Assembly: GCA_030386875.1 (NCBI GenBank) | Contig: CM059564.1 | Coordinates: 42,924,075-42,988,074 of the forward strand | DNA length: 64,000 nt | Origin: Morinoia aosen | Taxonomy: Eukaryota; Arthropoda; Malacostraca; Amphipoda; Talitridae | Direction of reading: 5' to 3' | Shown here: piece after piece, positions 48,567 to 61,040 of the stretch | Position numbering within the stretch: position 1 is the first letter of the stretch | Layout of the letters: every line of letters begins with the position of its first letter | The notes under the pieces: generated by a model | Told to the model about the DNA's origin: nothing | What the model saw: the letters and a program-made list of their open reading frames with translations, nothing else | The model's database searches: none | Made by a program: the position numbers and the translations under genes

Positions 48567-49064
48567 AGAACAGGTGGTGAATTCTAAACAGGAACGCTCC
48601 TTCTTAGCTTCTTGGGTACAACCGCGTTGAAAAAAACCTAGTAAATTGAACGTAATGATTTATTGAGTGTGCTATGAAAACTCAGTGGCTTGGATAATCC
48701 TTTGCTGGAAAGTTATCTTAAAGTACTGAAAAGATAGTGTGGATTTTTTAATAGACTTTTTACATCAGTGGAATATTTTTAAGGAACTCTCCAAGAAAGA
48801 AAATTCTCCACTCCCTTTCACACATTCTCCTTCGCACGATCTAAATATTCGCAAAGCATAGGTCCTCCTTACTGTTAGATAATAATTCGTGCATCTCATT
48901 TATCGTACTGACAATGGAGCCAAGCAAATGGTCCTGTACTGTTGGAAGTCAGTGACTGGGACTAAAAAATAGATCAACTGAGCAGACAAACGACGAATCG
49001 CAGAGCTGGGCGTTGACATCCGACTGTGTCTCATGACAGACGCGCGTGTTCTTGGGCAACTGCC
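48567..49064. other. no feature seen
   Basis: AT-rich unique sequence. Confidence 0.5.
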
Positions 49065-49450
49065 CCGGCACCTCCTGCCTGCTTACCGCTTTCCGTCTCC
49101 TTGATAAAGTCAGCTCGAGGGGACAACTCTTTCCATTGTTTAGATTACGAAGCTGTAGGCCCGTAAAAATATTATTTTGGTTGTTAGTATTGTTATCATT
49201 ATTATTACTGGCGTTCTTACTGCTTGCCTGCTTACCGCTCTATCGTCTCTTTGATTTAGTTTGCTTGAGGGCTTAGAGTACGAAGCTATAGTCCCGAAAA
49301 ATGTTATTTTTACTGTTAGTTTTATTATCAATATTATTACTGGCCTTCTTGCGACTCTATCGTCTGCTTGATTAAGTGCGCTTGCGGGAACAACTCTTGC
49401 TATTGTTTAGCCTACGAGGCTATGGGCCAATTAAAATTTCATTAGTGTTA
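49065..49450. repeat. three diverged tandem copies, 117-150 bp
   Basis: Each copy has cttgcctgcttaccgct or its remnant, c(t)atcgtct(c/g)(t/c)ttgat, a gcttg/gctcgaggg block, tta(g/c)a/cctacgaagctatgg and an att-rich tail. Copies start near 49073, 49222 and 49348; the third lacks about 30 bp. The Leu-rich 76-codon plus frame at 49046-49276 lies on these repeats. Confidence 0.75.
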
Positions 49451-49560
49451 TTATTTGGATTCATACTATGTTATTTTTTATTATTATTTTATAACTATGT
49501 TTTTATTATATCTATTATTTTATTATGATCATTATTATTATTATTATTGGTTTAAGTATT
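49451..49560. repeat. ATT-rich simple repeat
   Basis: attattattattatt runs within a T- and A-only stretch. Confidence 0.8.
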
Positions 49561-51544
49561 CAAAATGTTCACTTGCAAAAGGTTTGCTGAGCGAGTGAGT
49601 GAGTAACTGGCATTGCAAAGCTGGCGTCTGAACGACGACGATTATTCCCAAAAGACTTTCGCTTTTCCTGATTTTATGACGCGAAATGAAATTGCAATTC
49701 ATTTTGAACTTTTGTTTGAAGTTGAAGAAAATTTCTTGGTACGCTCTGCGTGCATCTTGACAGGTCTTGAAGAATCGTTTTTACGACTTTGGAAACGAGG
49801 ACTGCCACATACTTTAATAAATACTTTGATTTGTGTGCATCTTGTACTCTTTCTGCAATAAATAATTCCATTTTCCCTACACGTAAGAGTTCACACAGCA
49901 GCCTAGCAAAAATTTTCCCGTTACTGTTAACATACAAAAATCTCCGTACAGATCAACTCTTACGGTAAGTAACCTGAAAGTGAGAGTAGATAATTAGCTC
50001 TGATTGTAGAAAATTCCCCTCATAACCAATAACCATTATTAATTATCATTAATAATAACCAATGCTTCTATTTGTGACTATGCTCGTGCTGAACGTATAC
50101 CAAGGTAAGGCATTGCTCCCACTTTGGCCTGAAGTTTGAATTGTTTAACGTTTTGGTTCAAAACTGAGCAGCGACCATTTCCCAGGCGGAGAAACAGAGC
50201 GAATTTTCTGCCATCAATATTGAGAAAGAATCAGAATAAAACTGAATTAAAACGTGGAGGGCTTATGTACGATACGAAAAAGCGGAAAATGTCGAGATCT
50301 AAGATAAGGTACCGAATAATTTTTTGACATTTTCTAAATAAGATGAAAAATTCCCGAATTCGGAAAACTCATATTATTTTTTATAAAAACAGATGTTGCA
50401 TATAAAGCTGCTCTGTGGTCTAACGTTCAACGTCACTTTAACCGAATTAAAAAAACTTATTATTTGGTTTATAATAACATTCCTTGTTTTTATATATTCC
50501 TAACCTGTTCCATATGAGAACTGCTTTAACAGCCCAGGGTGATAGAAAAAGGATAGACGCGGTTGGAGGGAGAGCTCTCCTAGCTACCGCATTTTCTCTT
50601 CCCTCACCCACTCCCTCTCTTTGAGTGGGAAATCATAAACACAATTAACTATCACAATGGAGGAGTAAATGCAGAAGAAGATAAAATGTACATCCCAGCC
50701 TACCCAGCGTTCTGCGCAACTGCTAGCTAGATCAGTCCACATTTAAACTGCTCTCCAAACTTCCTTACTCATTCTCATCGCAAGCTTTCTTACTCCTTCT
50801 CATCGCTCACACTTCTGTTTACGTGAAAATGTTTTGGTGATAAAGAAATACTTGATAATTAGTGGCATCTTAATATGGCATGATTAATGGGTAAAATGAA
50901 CTGGATCTCTGCAGTGGCTTGTTGACATGGGACACTGTGGTGACATGTACAAAATTTGACTTAAGTTCTTTTGAAATGGTAAAAGTAACACTTGGAAATT
51001 ATATATATAACGACGGCTACTCGCAAATATCTTCACAGATCCAACAGAAGAATCCATTGATTAGCTTTCGAAATTCCAAGTACATGTATGATTCCATTAC
51101 ACGTTCCTTCAAGAGTTGGAATAAAAAACACTGATTTTGTTTCACAAATTTAATTTGTCAATTTAATTCAACTAATTCAGCTACAAATAAAGCAGTCAAC
51201 ACATCACCAAACCAAATAATGATTAGTTCACATAAAATACACAATGACTTCAGTTTTGCTTCAAGGATAAAGAAAAGCAAGAATTTAAATAAGCACAATC
51301 TCGCTTATACACAATTGAATAAACAATTGAATGCGTTGTATATTTTGCATGAAATATACAGTGACCCCAGTTCTGTTTCAAGGATCAAATAATGCACAAA
51401 ATTCACTAAACATGTTAGGTGTACAAACGCTCAGTTCACTCAACGCTGGCCCGTAACACGGAAGAGCCGTCACACGTTACTGAGCTACGTTACTTTTGTG
51501 TCTAGAGTGCTGGACTCTATATCAAGTTGCACAGCTTAAAGCAT
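49561..51544. other. no gene recognised
   Basis: AT-rich unique sequence. Opposing 82- and 87-codon frames overlap at 49613-49937. A 12-bp palindrome, ggagagctctcc, lies at 50569-50580. Confidence 0.45.
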
Positions 51545-51888
51545 AATTCAATCATTATATTTACCACATCCCAATGTAAAAGCGAGGGCACAATTATTTT
51601 CCAACTGAATTGGAGAAAAGTTCTTATATTTACCATATCCCAATGTACAAGCGAGGGCACAATTATTTTGCAACCGGTCTAAAGAAAGTTATTATATTTA
51701 CCATATCCCAATTTACAAGCGAGGGCACAATTATTTTGCAACTGAACTAGGGAATTAAGTTATTAGATTTACTATATTTCGATGTACAAGCCACTGTTCA
51801 TTTATATTGCAACTAAAATAAAGTGATTAGATTTACTATATTCCAACGTACAAGCGACTACGCATTCATTTACTTCGCACTAAAAAAT
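51545..51888. repeat. five tandem copies, 64-71 bp
   Basis: Units start at 51555, 51624, 51692, 51763 and 51827 with tta(t/g)attta(c)cata. The first three also share tcccaat(g/t)tacaagcgaggg and cacaattatttt. The last two are more diverged, so the array ages to the right. Confidence 0.88.
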
Positions 51889-52669
51889 ATTCAAAAAAAA
51901 TAATTGCAAGATCAGACTCCACATTTATTTATTTTGAAAGTATAATAGAGAAAATCGAAAGTAAGATCGGTTTTTGACTTGAATCTAGAGGAACAGATCC
52001 AGGCATCGATACACGGGGTCAGCGTCTGATGCTTCGAATCGTTTATCAGCTGACGGAGCTCAGGCAACTCGAGAACGTTTGTAAACCTTGTAAGTTTAGC
52101 GAGAGTGAACAAAGCAACGCTACAAAAACTACACAACGACGTGTTATCTCCTCATTAAGCTGTAAGAAAAAATCAGATAAGAGAACGTATTAGCAATCCT
52201 ATGAGCTGTTTTGCAAAAGTTTTCCAGCCATAAACTCAAAATGAACCTACGCTAGCATTTATAACTGAAAACTCATGAAGTTTCTTTCAAAGGAGATACA
52301 AACATGCTCACTGCCACTCTCTATAAGGATTCTACGAATTGTTCCTTTTCAAAATAACAATAATTTGAAGCAATTAAGAGTCCCTGGCTTCTTTATGTTC
52401 TGTATATTGTATTCCTGCCGCTTTTCTCTTTCTCGTTCAATGAATTTTGCTTAAGCGCAGTCCAGTTTTACGGAAAGTTGTTATCCATGAATTTCACAGT
52501 TCCTTCACCCTGAGCAGTCCATATTTGGCAGCACTAAACAAGAACAACGACAACTAAAGCTTTTTATTAACCAAAATAGGCCATAAAGTTGAGGAGTTGT
52601 GTGTATCTGTTTCGCAGGACATTTTCTTGCATAAACAAGAACAACGGCTTTCTTTACCCCTGAGAGGCG
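51889..52669. other. no gene recognised
   Basis: AT-rich unique sequence with a 74-codon minus frame (51912-52136) of unrecognised content. Confidence 0.4.
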
Positions 52670-52940
52670 ATAATTTTTATTTCTTCTTTAATTGGAGTTT
52701 TGATATCTTATTTCATACCTAAATGATCCTTACTCAAGCTAAAGTAATAGAACCTATAGTAAATAAATACAAATTTAGGCCCTAGTTCTTCAGTGTCATT
52801 TTCTCTATTTTTATTTTTTCTCCGATTTCGGTGTTTTGATTTCTTATTTTATACCTAAAAGATACTCACTCCAGCTAAAGAAATCGAACTTAAAGTAAAC
52901 AAACAGAAATTGAGACGCGTAATTTTTCATTGCCAGTGTT
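52670..52940. repeat. 136-bp tandem duplication, diverged
   Basis: ttttgat(a/t)tcttattt(c/t)ataccta and agctaaag(t/a)aatcgaac-like blocks recur with an offset of 136 bp (52698 and 52834). Confidence 0.75.
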
Positions 52941-53079
52941 TTCACCTTGAAAAGCGCAGCTATTTTCTAGCTCTCCCTCTCGCTGTCACGTGCGGCCGTC
53001 GAGACTCCGCCTAACGGGCCGTAGTTGTTTTGTGTCTCAATTTAAATGTCGACTATTTGTCGTTTGGGCTTGTTTCATT
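52941..53079. other. short GC-richer patch, no gene
   Basis: ctctccctctcgctgtcacg and cgcctaacgggccg stand out in AT-rich DNA. No structure was seen. Confidence 0.35.
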
Positions 53080-53262
53080 CTGCAATATTGACTTTCTTAG
53101 TCTTCGATATTGGCTTTCTTAGACGTCAATATCGACTTTTTTTAGTTTTCAATGTCCTCATTCTTAATCTTCTATATTGACTATCTTTGTCTATAATACT
53201 GACTTTCTTAGTCTTCAATATTGACTTTCTAAGACTTCAATATTTACTTTCTTGCACGAGTC
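53080..53262. repeat. tandem repeat of 22-31 bp, tcaatattgactttcttag type
   Basis: About eight diverged copies of cttcaatattgactttctta with variable spacing. Confidence 0.85.
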
Positions 53263-54289
53263 CTACAAGAAAGACTGATATATAACCTTTAATATAAGGG
53301 TCTATTTACTTGCAAATGACGGACAATATAAGGTATAATATCAAAGTCTTCCAAACATTCACTCATTCGATGGCTTTCAGAAGTGATTTTGTTTTACAAA
53401 GTTTACAAATTTCGAGAAATTTCGTGACAGAGGAGTTTTATGGCGTAGGTGACACCTGTAAGATGCATTCATTGGGTGTCATTTCGTAGCATTTCTTAAC
53501 ATAGGCAAAGAAAGATCCGCCACTTTGAGCTTTTTCGTGTCAACGTGCTTAATGATTTTAAATTACATTTTTCGTTGATTATTTTATATCTAAAGAAACA
53601 CAAAGTGTTCTAAAATACTTTTGAAAGATTTCTCTTTATTAATTGAAAAATAATTTGTCCTGTTTTCAATTTGTTCAATGTTTATGATATAAATAATAAA
53701 ATTTTATTCTTTATCTACATGGCGTGTTCTACAGAGTCACCAATGCACGTAAGAGAAATTAGCTTAACATTTTCTAATCTAAGTTTCAAATTTGACTTTT
53801 TTGGGTGGGATGTTGATCTGCTTTCTTAAATATTTTTTCCTTCTCTCCATCAATTTGATTCGTCGTTTGTGACCTCTTTTAGCTGTTTCTTTATTTCTTG
53901 TATTCCACAGGCACAACAGCGTAAAATTTATTTTCTTCAACGTAGCCTCATTTTGAGTTTACTAGGTTACATATAAGCGTATTTAATTATTCCTTTTTCA
54001 TAACACAAATAACATAAGAAAACTTCAAAAAATCTCTTAAAACAACGCAAAAATCAATACTCTTTGACAATTCAGTAATATCTTCCGTATCTTTTTAAAG
54101 TGAACAGTCAAATTTTCAAGTACTTTGGTCGTGATTTGCAAATTGCTCTAAGCATTCTGCCAGCAATTCTAAAAGCCCCAAACCTTTTTAGCCATATATT
54201 CACGAAATTTTTCCCATAACGAAGATACCATCGCCAGCACAAGCTAACGGCAATCACGTGGCGATGTTACGGAAGATAATCTAAAATGA
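53263..54289. other. no feature seen
   Basis: AT-rich unique sequence. Confidence 0.5.
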
Positions 54290-54605
54290 CCGAATTTTGG
54301 GCCCCTCTAGGCAACACCCTGAGGTTTCCTTTGACCTCCGCGCCAATGTTTCTCGGGCGAACTAAAAACTCAGCAACGGTGTGATGCCGCGAGATTTTTG
54401 TGCAACGCTAAGAGGTCGGAACGCTGATAATCATTGCTTTGGTGTTCCAGTTCGGGGCGAGGTCCCATGTAATGACGCAACTTGCATTCGGCGGGCAAAC
54501 CATAGCTTGCGGACTGGTGCGACGCCGGCTGTCGTGAGGCAAAATACGGAGGGTAACCTTGCCCACACAAGCTCCCTTGATACGCCTTCCAATATACCAC
54601 GGTAA
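54290..54605. other. GC-richer island open on both strands
   Basis: Frames of 74-82 codons overlap on plus (54381-54605) and minus (54370-54618, 54408-54635). The simultaneous openness in three frames fits composition better than a gene. No motif is recognised, and the island runs straight into the tandem repeat on its right. Confidence 0.35.
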
Positions 54606-54880
54606 GGTTCCTAGGCACACTTTATACATGTTCAATATGGGAGTAAAAGATTTTTAAGAACGCCCAAGACACCTTGCAATGTAACCTCAAAAGGTTCCTA
54701 AATACACTTACATAATACAACTTTTAATATGCCACTAAACGGTTCCTAAATACACCAAATAAATTTTCCAATATACCATCATAAATATTTTAAACATATT
54801 TAATACAACTTCTAATAGAGCCCAAAAAGGTTCTTATAAACAACTAATACACCTTTTAAAACATCACCACACGATTTAAT
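54585..54880. repeat. degenerate 50-60 bp tandem repeat
   Basis: About five old copies with a(a/c)ggttcctaa(a)tacac, then (c/t)t(t/c)ta(a/c)ata, then aatat(a/g)cca(c/t). Confidence 0.7.
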
Positions 54881-57213
54881 GAACAGAGCTTTAATAATGT
54901 AATTAGAATACTGTCTTGTATTTTATTATGTTTTAAAATTGTATCAGCAGAGAAGCAAGAAGCTAACGTTGCATGCGGTACAATATTTAGGCGTGCTGAT
55001 GAAAGAAGGAGGCAGAATATGAGGTTTTTCTTATTTATGTTTAATGAGGAAACAAGAAATCGAATAAAGTCTGCATATGAAACGTAAATAAACTTCTAAT
55101 CCAAGTGTTCATTCCCTTGCAAATGACGGACCATATAAATCATCGTAAAACAATTTTGAGAACAAGTAAAAATTTATATGTTGAAAAACTAATGAGACAA
55201 TTCAACGTATAATTTTGTTCACTATGTCTCCTTGATATCTCGAAACAAATACGTGTTTGATATCCAGTAAATGGTCATCAATTAATATTAGAATAATGAT
55301 TCATTCGCAGCTGCAAAGTTGTCTACTGAATCAACGTTGAGGTTTTCAACGCGTCATTTAGCGGTGTGCTGATAATACATACTAAATGAACGAAAAATGC
55401 TATCTCCACAAAACGGGTCGGGTCTTGAAATGCATCTATCCTTACCGTCTAAAAATCACGGTCTTAGCTGAATGGACCCGTAATTTGTGTAGCTTAGAAA
55501 ATTTAGGGCTTTTAAAGTCCGATTGCTCTTTCAGTTCGTGCCATTTGCTGGTACTATTTAAACATCGGAGTGCGGGCATTTCGCAATGTTACCAAAACTT
55601 CTGTGGGTCTGCGGCCTTTGTTCCCTGCGCCAGCGCTGCTGATCTCATCGCGCATTTTTCTGCTTTTCAGTGTCAAGAGCTGATGTAAGAGATCGATGAC
55701 CAATCGAATTCTGCTCAGCGAAACGAACTTTACAGAAAACGACGAAACCTTTTCTCCAATAGATGTTCTCTCGGAAAATAGTACCCTTCCTTTTCTTAAC
55801 TTTGTCAGTTTTACCTCTTATCGATTTGTTTAGTGATTCCAAAGAAATGTAGGAAAGAGTGGAAAATAAAACTGGACATATCTAAATTAAAACTGATGAT
55901 TTTGTGAATAAGTTCAGCTATAGAGTGATCAAGCTTATTTATTTACTATATTTCAAGTTGTTTGGACGTCTAGCGTTGACCTTTGAAGCAATGTAGACTC
56001 ACAAAACGAGTTTCACTCTAAATTGAATACAGGATGTCCTCAAAAAATTTGATCATCCTTCGACTGACGATTACCTACGTGTTTTGGTTTTTGGTACTAT
56101 TACATTTTCTCAAATTTGATGTCTTCTTTGATTCAACTCGTGGAACATGTATCTATGTCAATAAATACCAACTTCCAAACAATGTACATAAGCACAGAGT
56201 AGTAAACTAGTGAGTACAATTTATTGAGATAACCTGTATTTGTAATTTCTATAAATAAGTTCCGTTTATTGGCTGTTTCATATTCTCTTCAGAGCGTAAG
56301 AGATATTTCAATTCTGTTCTTATACTTATTTTTTCAAGTTGGTTTCGATCAAATTCTGAAATGTCTGAGTCTGAGTCATCTAGCCTTTACTCTTCAGAAT
56401 GTCCCAGCACTTGCAAATTACAACTAGAAATTCAAGTCACTTTTCTTTGAGCTCAATTTCTACTGAAAATATTCCATGAATTCTCAAGTCTTTGCTCATG
56501 AGAAACATTTTTACTGTTGGTTGGCTCATGAAACACATGTTCATTCAGTTGAATGAAAGTCCAAGTGTTTCTTTTCACTATGATAAATTATAACTTTTTC
56601 TCAAATCATTGAGCTGTAATATTTTTTATCGAATTAGAACGCTGTTAGTCCTTACGTCGTTACAATTGCAGATGAAGTAAACTCTTTGAAATCCACCAAG
56701 CAAAAAAACGTAACAATTTATCCGTTTAAATTCGAAATTATTTTACTCTCTGTACTGCACACGTAGGAGTCGTATATCACGCGCGCAGTTGGGTTTTCCT
56801 GAGTGTTGGAGTGTTTTTAACACGTTATCAGCCTTGTGAACAATATTTATCTGTGCATAACTCGTTGAATTAAAAAGGAAGAATTTTGACAGAAAGAAAA
56901 ATTCGAAAAAATTCGACAGAAAGAAATTTCATGTCGAATTTGATGGCAGAAAGGTGCATCAAAAACATTGACGAGCGTTTTATTTTTCCAATTGATGTCT
57001 GCATTAGTTTTTTTTATTTTCCATACACAAACAGTATTTCGCGACTGTTTATATCAACTCTTTCCTTTTTTACGAACACATTTCAAGCTTCTCTCATTTA
57101 CACAAGCCGAAAACAACATTTATCGCCTACTTTGCTTCCTACGCATCAGGAATTCAATGTAAGGACAACATCCAACATTTGCATAACACGAGACAGGCAC
57201 TTGTTTGACATCT
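54881..57213. other. no gene recognised
   Basis: AT-rich unique sequence with frames of up to 114 codons (56886-57230) that show no recognisable content. Confidence 0.45.
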
Positions 57214-57395
57214 CAAGCCACTGCAAATAGAATATGTGGATTTTGACACATGCTACGAATTTTTCAGCAGATCTATTTCTATGACATTACCCTTGAAATT
57301 ACTGAGCAAGCCATTGCAAAGAGAACTTGTGGAGTTTGACACATGCTACGAATTTATCCGGAGATCTATTTCTTCTAAATTACGCTGAGGTCCCC
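57214..57395. repeat. 93-bp tandem duplication
   Basis: caagcca(c/t)tgcaaa starts copies at 57214 and 57307. Both contain tttgacacatgctacgaatt and agatctatttct. Confidence 0.88.
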
Positions 57396-57693
57396 ACAAA
57401 TGCTTAAAATTACTGATCATTTGCAATTGTAAGGCTTGTTTTACGACCAGCTTACGCGCATCGAAGGCGCGCCTTGACGTGTTTGGACCTCGTTATGGCA
57501 GCCAAAACGAGACGTGCCGCAAAAGGCAAGCCACTGTCAGTCTGCCTACCTCTGTCCAATGCTACGACCAGCGCTGACCAACAATGGTAACTCTTATGAC
57601 CCTTATGCAGTGCTTCACAACTGTGGTAAACTCCCAGCGAAGAGGGAATATTTCTATTGTCGATAAGCTTCTTGAGAAAGCATATCGTAGTTT
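57396..57693. other. no feature seen
   Basis: Unique sequence with a more balanced base composition around 57450-57600. Confidence 0.45.
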
Positions 57694-58086
57694 ATGAGGA
57701 AGTCATTTACATCACGACCTTTCCATCCACCTGTTCAAGATCAAATTTTCCCAATTAGTGAGTGGGCGAGCCCAGCTCTGCTCTTGACTTTGATGTCGAC
57801 CCACTGGTGCAGCTGCGATGGCGGTCATTTTTCATTGACACTGACCTCAAAAGGGATAATCCAAGTTTTGTCTGCCTCGTGTCAGAGCTGGTCAGCTAAT
57901 CTCACAGTCACGAGGGATACGGGCTCGGTAAGAAAGGAGTCGCACCGGCCTCACCCTGGACAATGCAAGGTAGTTCTGCTCTCCTTGCTTTACTGCCTCA
58001 AAGCATTGACCTCTCGCAAAGTAAATCGAAACATGCGCGCTTTTCCAGGAGCTCGTTTTGTGATACTGGGTCCATTTATCTTTTGA
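57694..58086 (+). other. 130-codon ATG open frame, possible exon (unrecognised)
   Basis: Starts at a true ATG and runs through a GC-richer patch. A good donor-like site, ctcg|gtaaga, lies at 57928. A second plus frame, 57762-57899 (45 codons, no ATG), reads equally well (an acidic stretch then LVQLRWRSFF), so the coding frame cannot be decided by eye. The minus frame 57892-58203 also overlaps. No family is recognised. Confidence 0.18.
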
Positions 58087-59481
58087 TGTACTCAGCTGTA
58101 CCATGTTCTTGTTTGCGGCCATTCGTGACCGTAACCTATAAAAAACCAACGAAAACAACTTACTTATTGTTACACCAGAAAAATTTAATATATGAGTTAA
58201 CATTTTAGATTCTGTAACAACGACATGTTTTTTAACACGCTGTTGCTCGTTCCGTCTGTTCAGGCCTGGTATTCTCGATACTTCTTACACTACATACATG
58301 CCAAAATAACACGTGTCATGCAAACAGCTAACACCTACCTGAATATACGTATCCAAATTTAGTGCTAGACTCTCCTTAGCGCCAGTTTGAATGTAGTATT
58401 TTAGTCGTCCGTCCCAAAATCGTGTATAATTTGAAGGGTGTCCAGGTTTCATGAAAAAAACGTCTGAGGGCAAGGTTTTTCATCGTGGTTCAAACAGTCG
58501 TGACCAAGAATGACATTTTCTCTCGCCGCTCGGAGGGTAATTATGACCGACGTGAGAATGAAGGGAGGCAGTGAGGAGTGGCTCGCCTGTTCCGTGTTTT
58601 TATGGATTTTAGGTGCGAATATAGGAGGAAAATTCGGGAGGAATAGATTTCTGATACATTTTTGCCTCCCTCTATTTTTGCCTCCGAAAATAAATTTGTG
58701 TTGTTTTCGAGTTACACGTCGCAATGCACCTGAAATGAAACAATCTTATTTTGATGATGTAATTTAATAGTTTTACCAGTATTATTCGAGAGATGGTATG
58801 GTAGTAGATTCATAATATATTTTCTTTATTCGATTAACACGTTGAGTGTGCCGGGTTAAACTGAAGTTCAATATTCAACTCAAATCATAGTTCATTTTAG
58901 AGATCTATTTTAAAAATAACGAACATTTAAACAGATTGCGCCTTCATTTAGCTTTTATTAAATATTTATCAAAATTGAGTTAGCCACTGCTTGTCGGTCA
59001 ACAGCATTATGAAAATCCTCTCAGTGGCCACCGGTGGGTCACGTCGCACTTAAAGTGTTAATTAGCTAAGGATCTTAAGCTGTTGTTCTGTAGCTGTCAT
59101 TGACCAAGTGAAGGACTAAAAAACCTTGAATGAGGATCTACCGGCCAGACACTAACCACTCCCTCCTGAGTTTAATTGACTCTTGGAATGTAAATTTGTG
59201 ACTGAGCTCCTAATAATTTCTTTTCCTTTTGTTGTTAAAAATCACAGACTGTGTTGAATATTTCTCGAGAATCCTCCATGCAGCAACTCATAGCTAATGT
59301 GGGCTGAGATCATTTTTAGACATTTATGTTATTTATATGTCGAACAAATGTATATTAAAATTCATTGAAGCTACGGCACACAGAAATAAAAAAATGCGAA
59401 AGTTCCATAAAATATAATTCAAGATTATTCTTCTTTTCTTTATTTTCGGATATAATGTGTCTAACCTCATATTTATCATCG
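58087..59481. other. no gene recognised
   Basis: AT-rich unique sequence. Opposing frames overlap at 58449-58767. Confidence 0.45.
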
Positions 59482-61040
59482 AAACTATCATTACGTTAAA
59501 TCATTATCATCATATCATTACGTTAAATCATTATCATCATATCATTACGTTAAATCATTATCATCCTATCATTACGTTAAATCATTATCATCCTATCATT
59601 ACGTTAAATCATTATCATCCTATCATTACGTTAAATCATTATCATCCTATCATTAGGTTAAATCATTATCATCCTATCATTACGTTAAATCATTATCATC
59701 CTATCATTACGTTAAATCATCATCATCATATCACTACGTTAAATCATTATCATCATATCATTACGTTAAATCATTATCATCCTATCATTACGTTAAATCA
59801 TTATCATCCTATCATTACGTTAAATCATTATCCTCATATCATTACGTTAAATCATTATCATCCTATCGTTGGGTTAAATCATTATCATCCTACCATTACG
59901 TTAAATCATTATCATCATATCATTACGTTAAATCATTATCATCATATCATTACGTTAAATCATTATCATCATATCACTACGTTAAATCATTATCATCATA
60001 TCACTACGTTAAATCATTATCATCATATCATTACGTTAAATCATTCTCATCCTATCATTACGTTAAATCATTATCATCATATCATTACGTTAAATCATTA
60101 TCATCATATCATTACGTTAAATTATTATCATCATATCATTACGTTAAATCATTATCATCATATCACTACGTTAAATCATTATCATCATATCACTACGTTA
60201 AATCATTATCATCCTATCATTACGTTAAATCATTATCCGCATATCATTACGTTAAATCATTATCATCATATCATTACGTTAAATCATTTTCATCCTATCA
60301 TTACCTTAAATCCTTATCATCATATCATTACGTTAAATCATTATCATCATATCATTACGTTAAATCATTATCATCATATCATTACGTTAAATCATTATCA
60401 TCCTATCATTACGTTAAATCATTATCATCCTATCATTACGTTAAATCATTATCATCATATCATTACGTTATATCATTATCATCCTATCATTACGTTAAAT
60501 CATTATCATCATATCATTACGTTAAATCATTATCATCATATCATTACGTTAAATCATTATCATCATATCATTACGTTAAATCATTTTCATCCTATCATTA
60601 CCTTAAATCCTTATCATCATATCATTACGTTAAATCATTATCATCATATCATTACGTTAAATCATTATCATCCTATCATTACGTTAAATCATTATCATCC
60701 TATCATTACGTTAAATCATTATCATCATATCATTACGTTATATCATTATCATCCTATCATTACGTTAAATCATTATCATCATATCATTACGTTAAATCAT
60801 TATCATCATATCATTACGTTAAATCATTATCATCATATCATTACGTTAAATCATTATCATCATATCATTACGTTAAATCATTATCATCATATCATTACGT
60901 TAAATCATTATCATCATATCATTACGTTAAATCATTATCATCCTATCATTACGTTAAATCATTATCATCCTATCATTACGTTAAATCATTATCATCCTAT
61001 CATTACGTTAAATCATTATCATCCTATCATTACGTTAAAT
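59482..61040. repeat. 27-bp minisatellite with higher-order structure
   Basis: About 57 copies of atcattacgttaaatcatta plus tcatc(a/c)t. The plus strand is open for 530 codons (59457-61049) as a nine-residue repeat, because 27 is divisible by three and the unit lacks a stop in that phase. A second plus phase is also open, and all minus phases contain stops. Most variation is one A/C site, giving two unit types. Marker units (aaatcattttc followed by ccttaaatcc) recur at 60281 and 60578, 297 bp (11 units) apart; the gttatatc marker recurs 270 bp apart, so the second block lost one unit. I regard it as satellite DNA, not a protein. Confidence 0.95.

Noticed and set aside
54370..54635. Gene in the GC island
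   Set aside because: Three frames on both strands are open at once, which fits composition, and no motif favours one.
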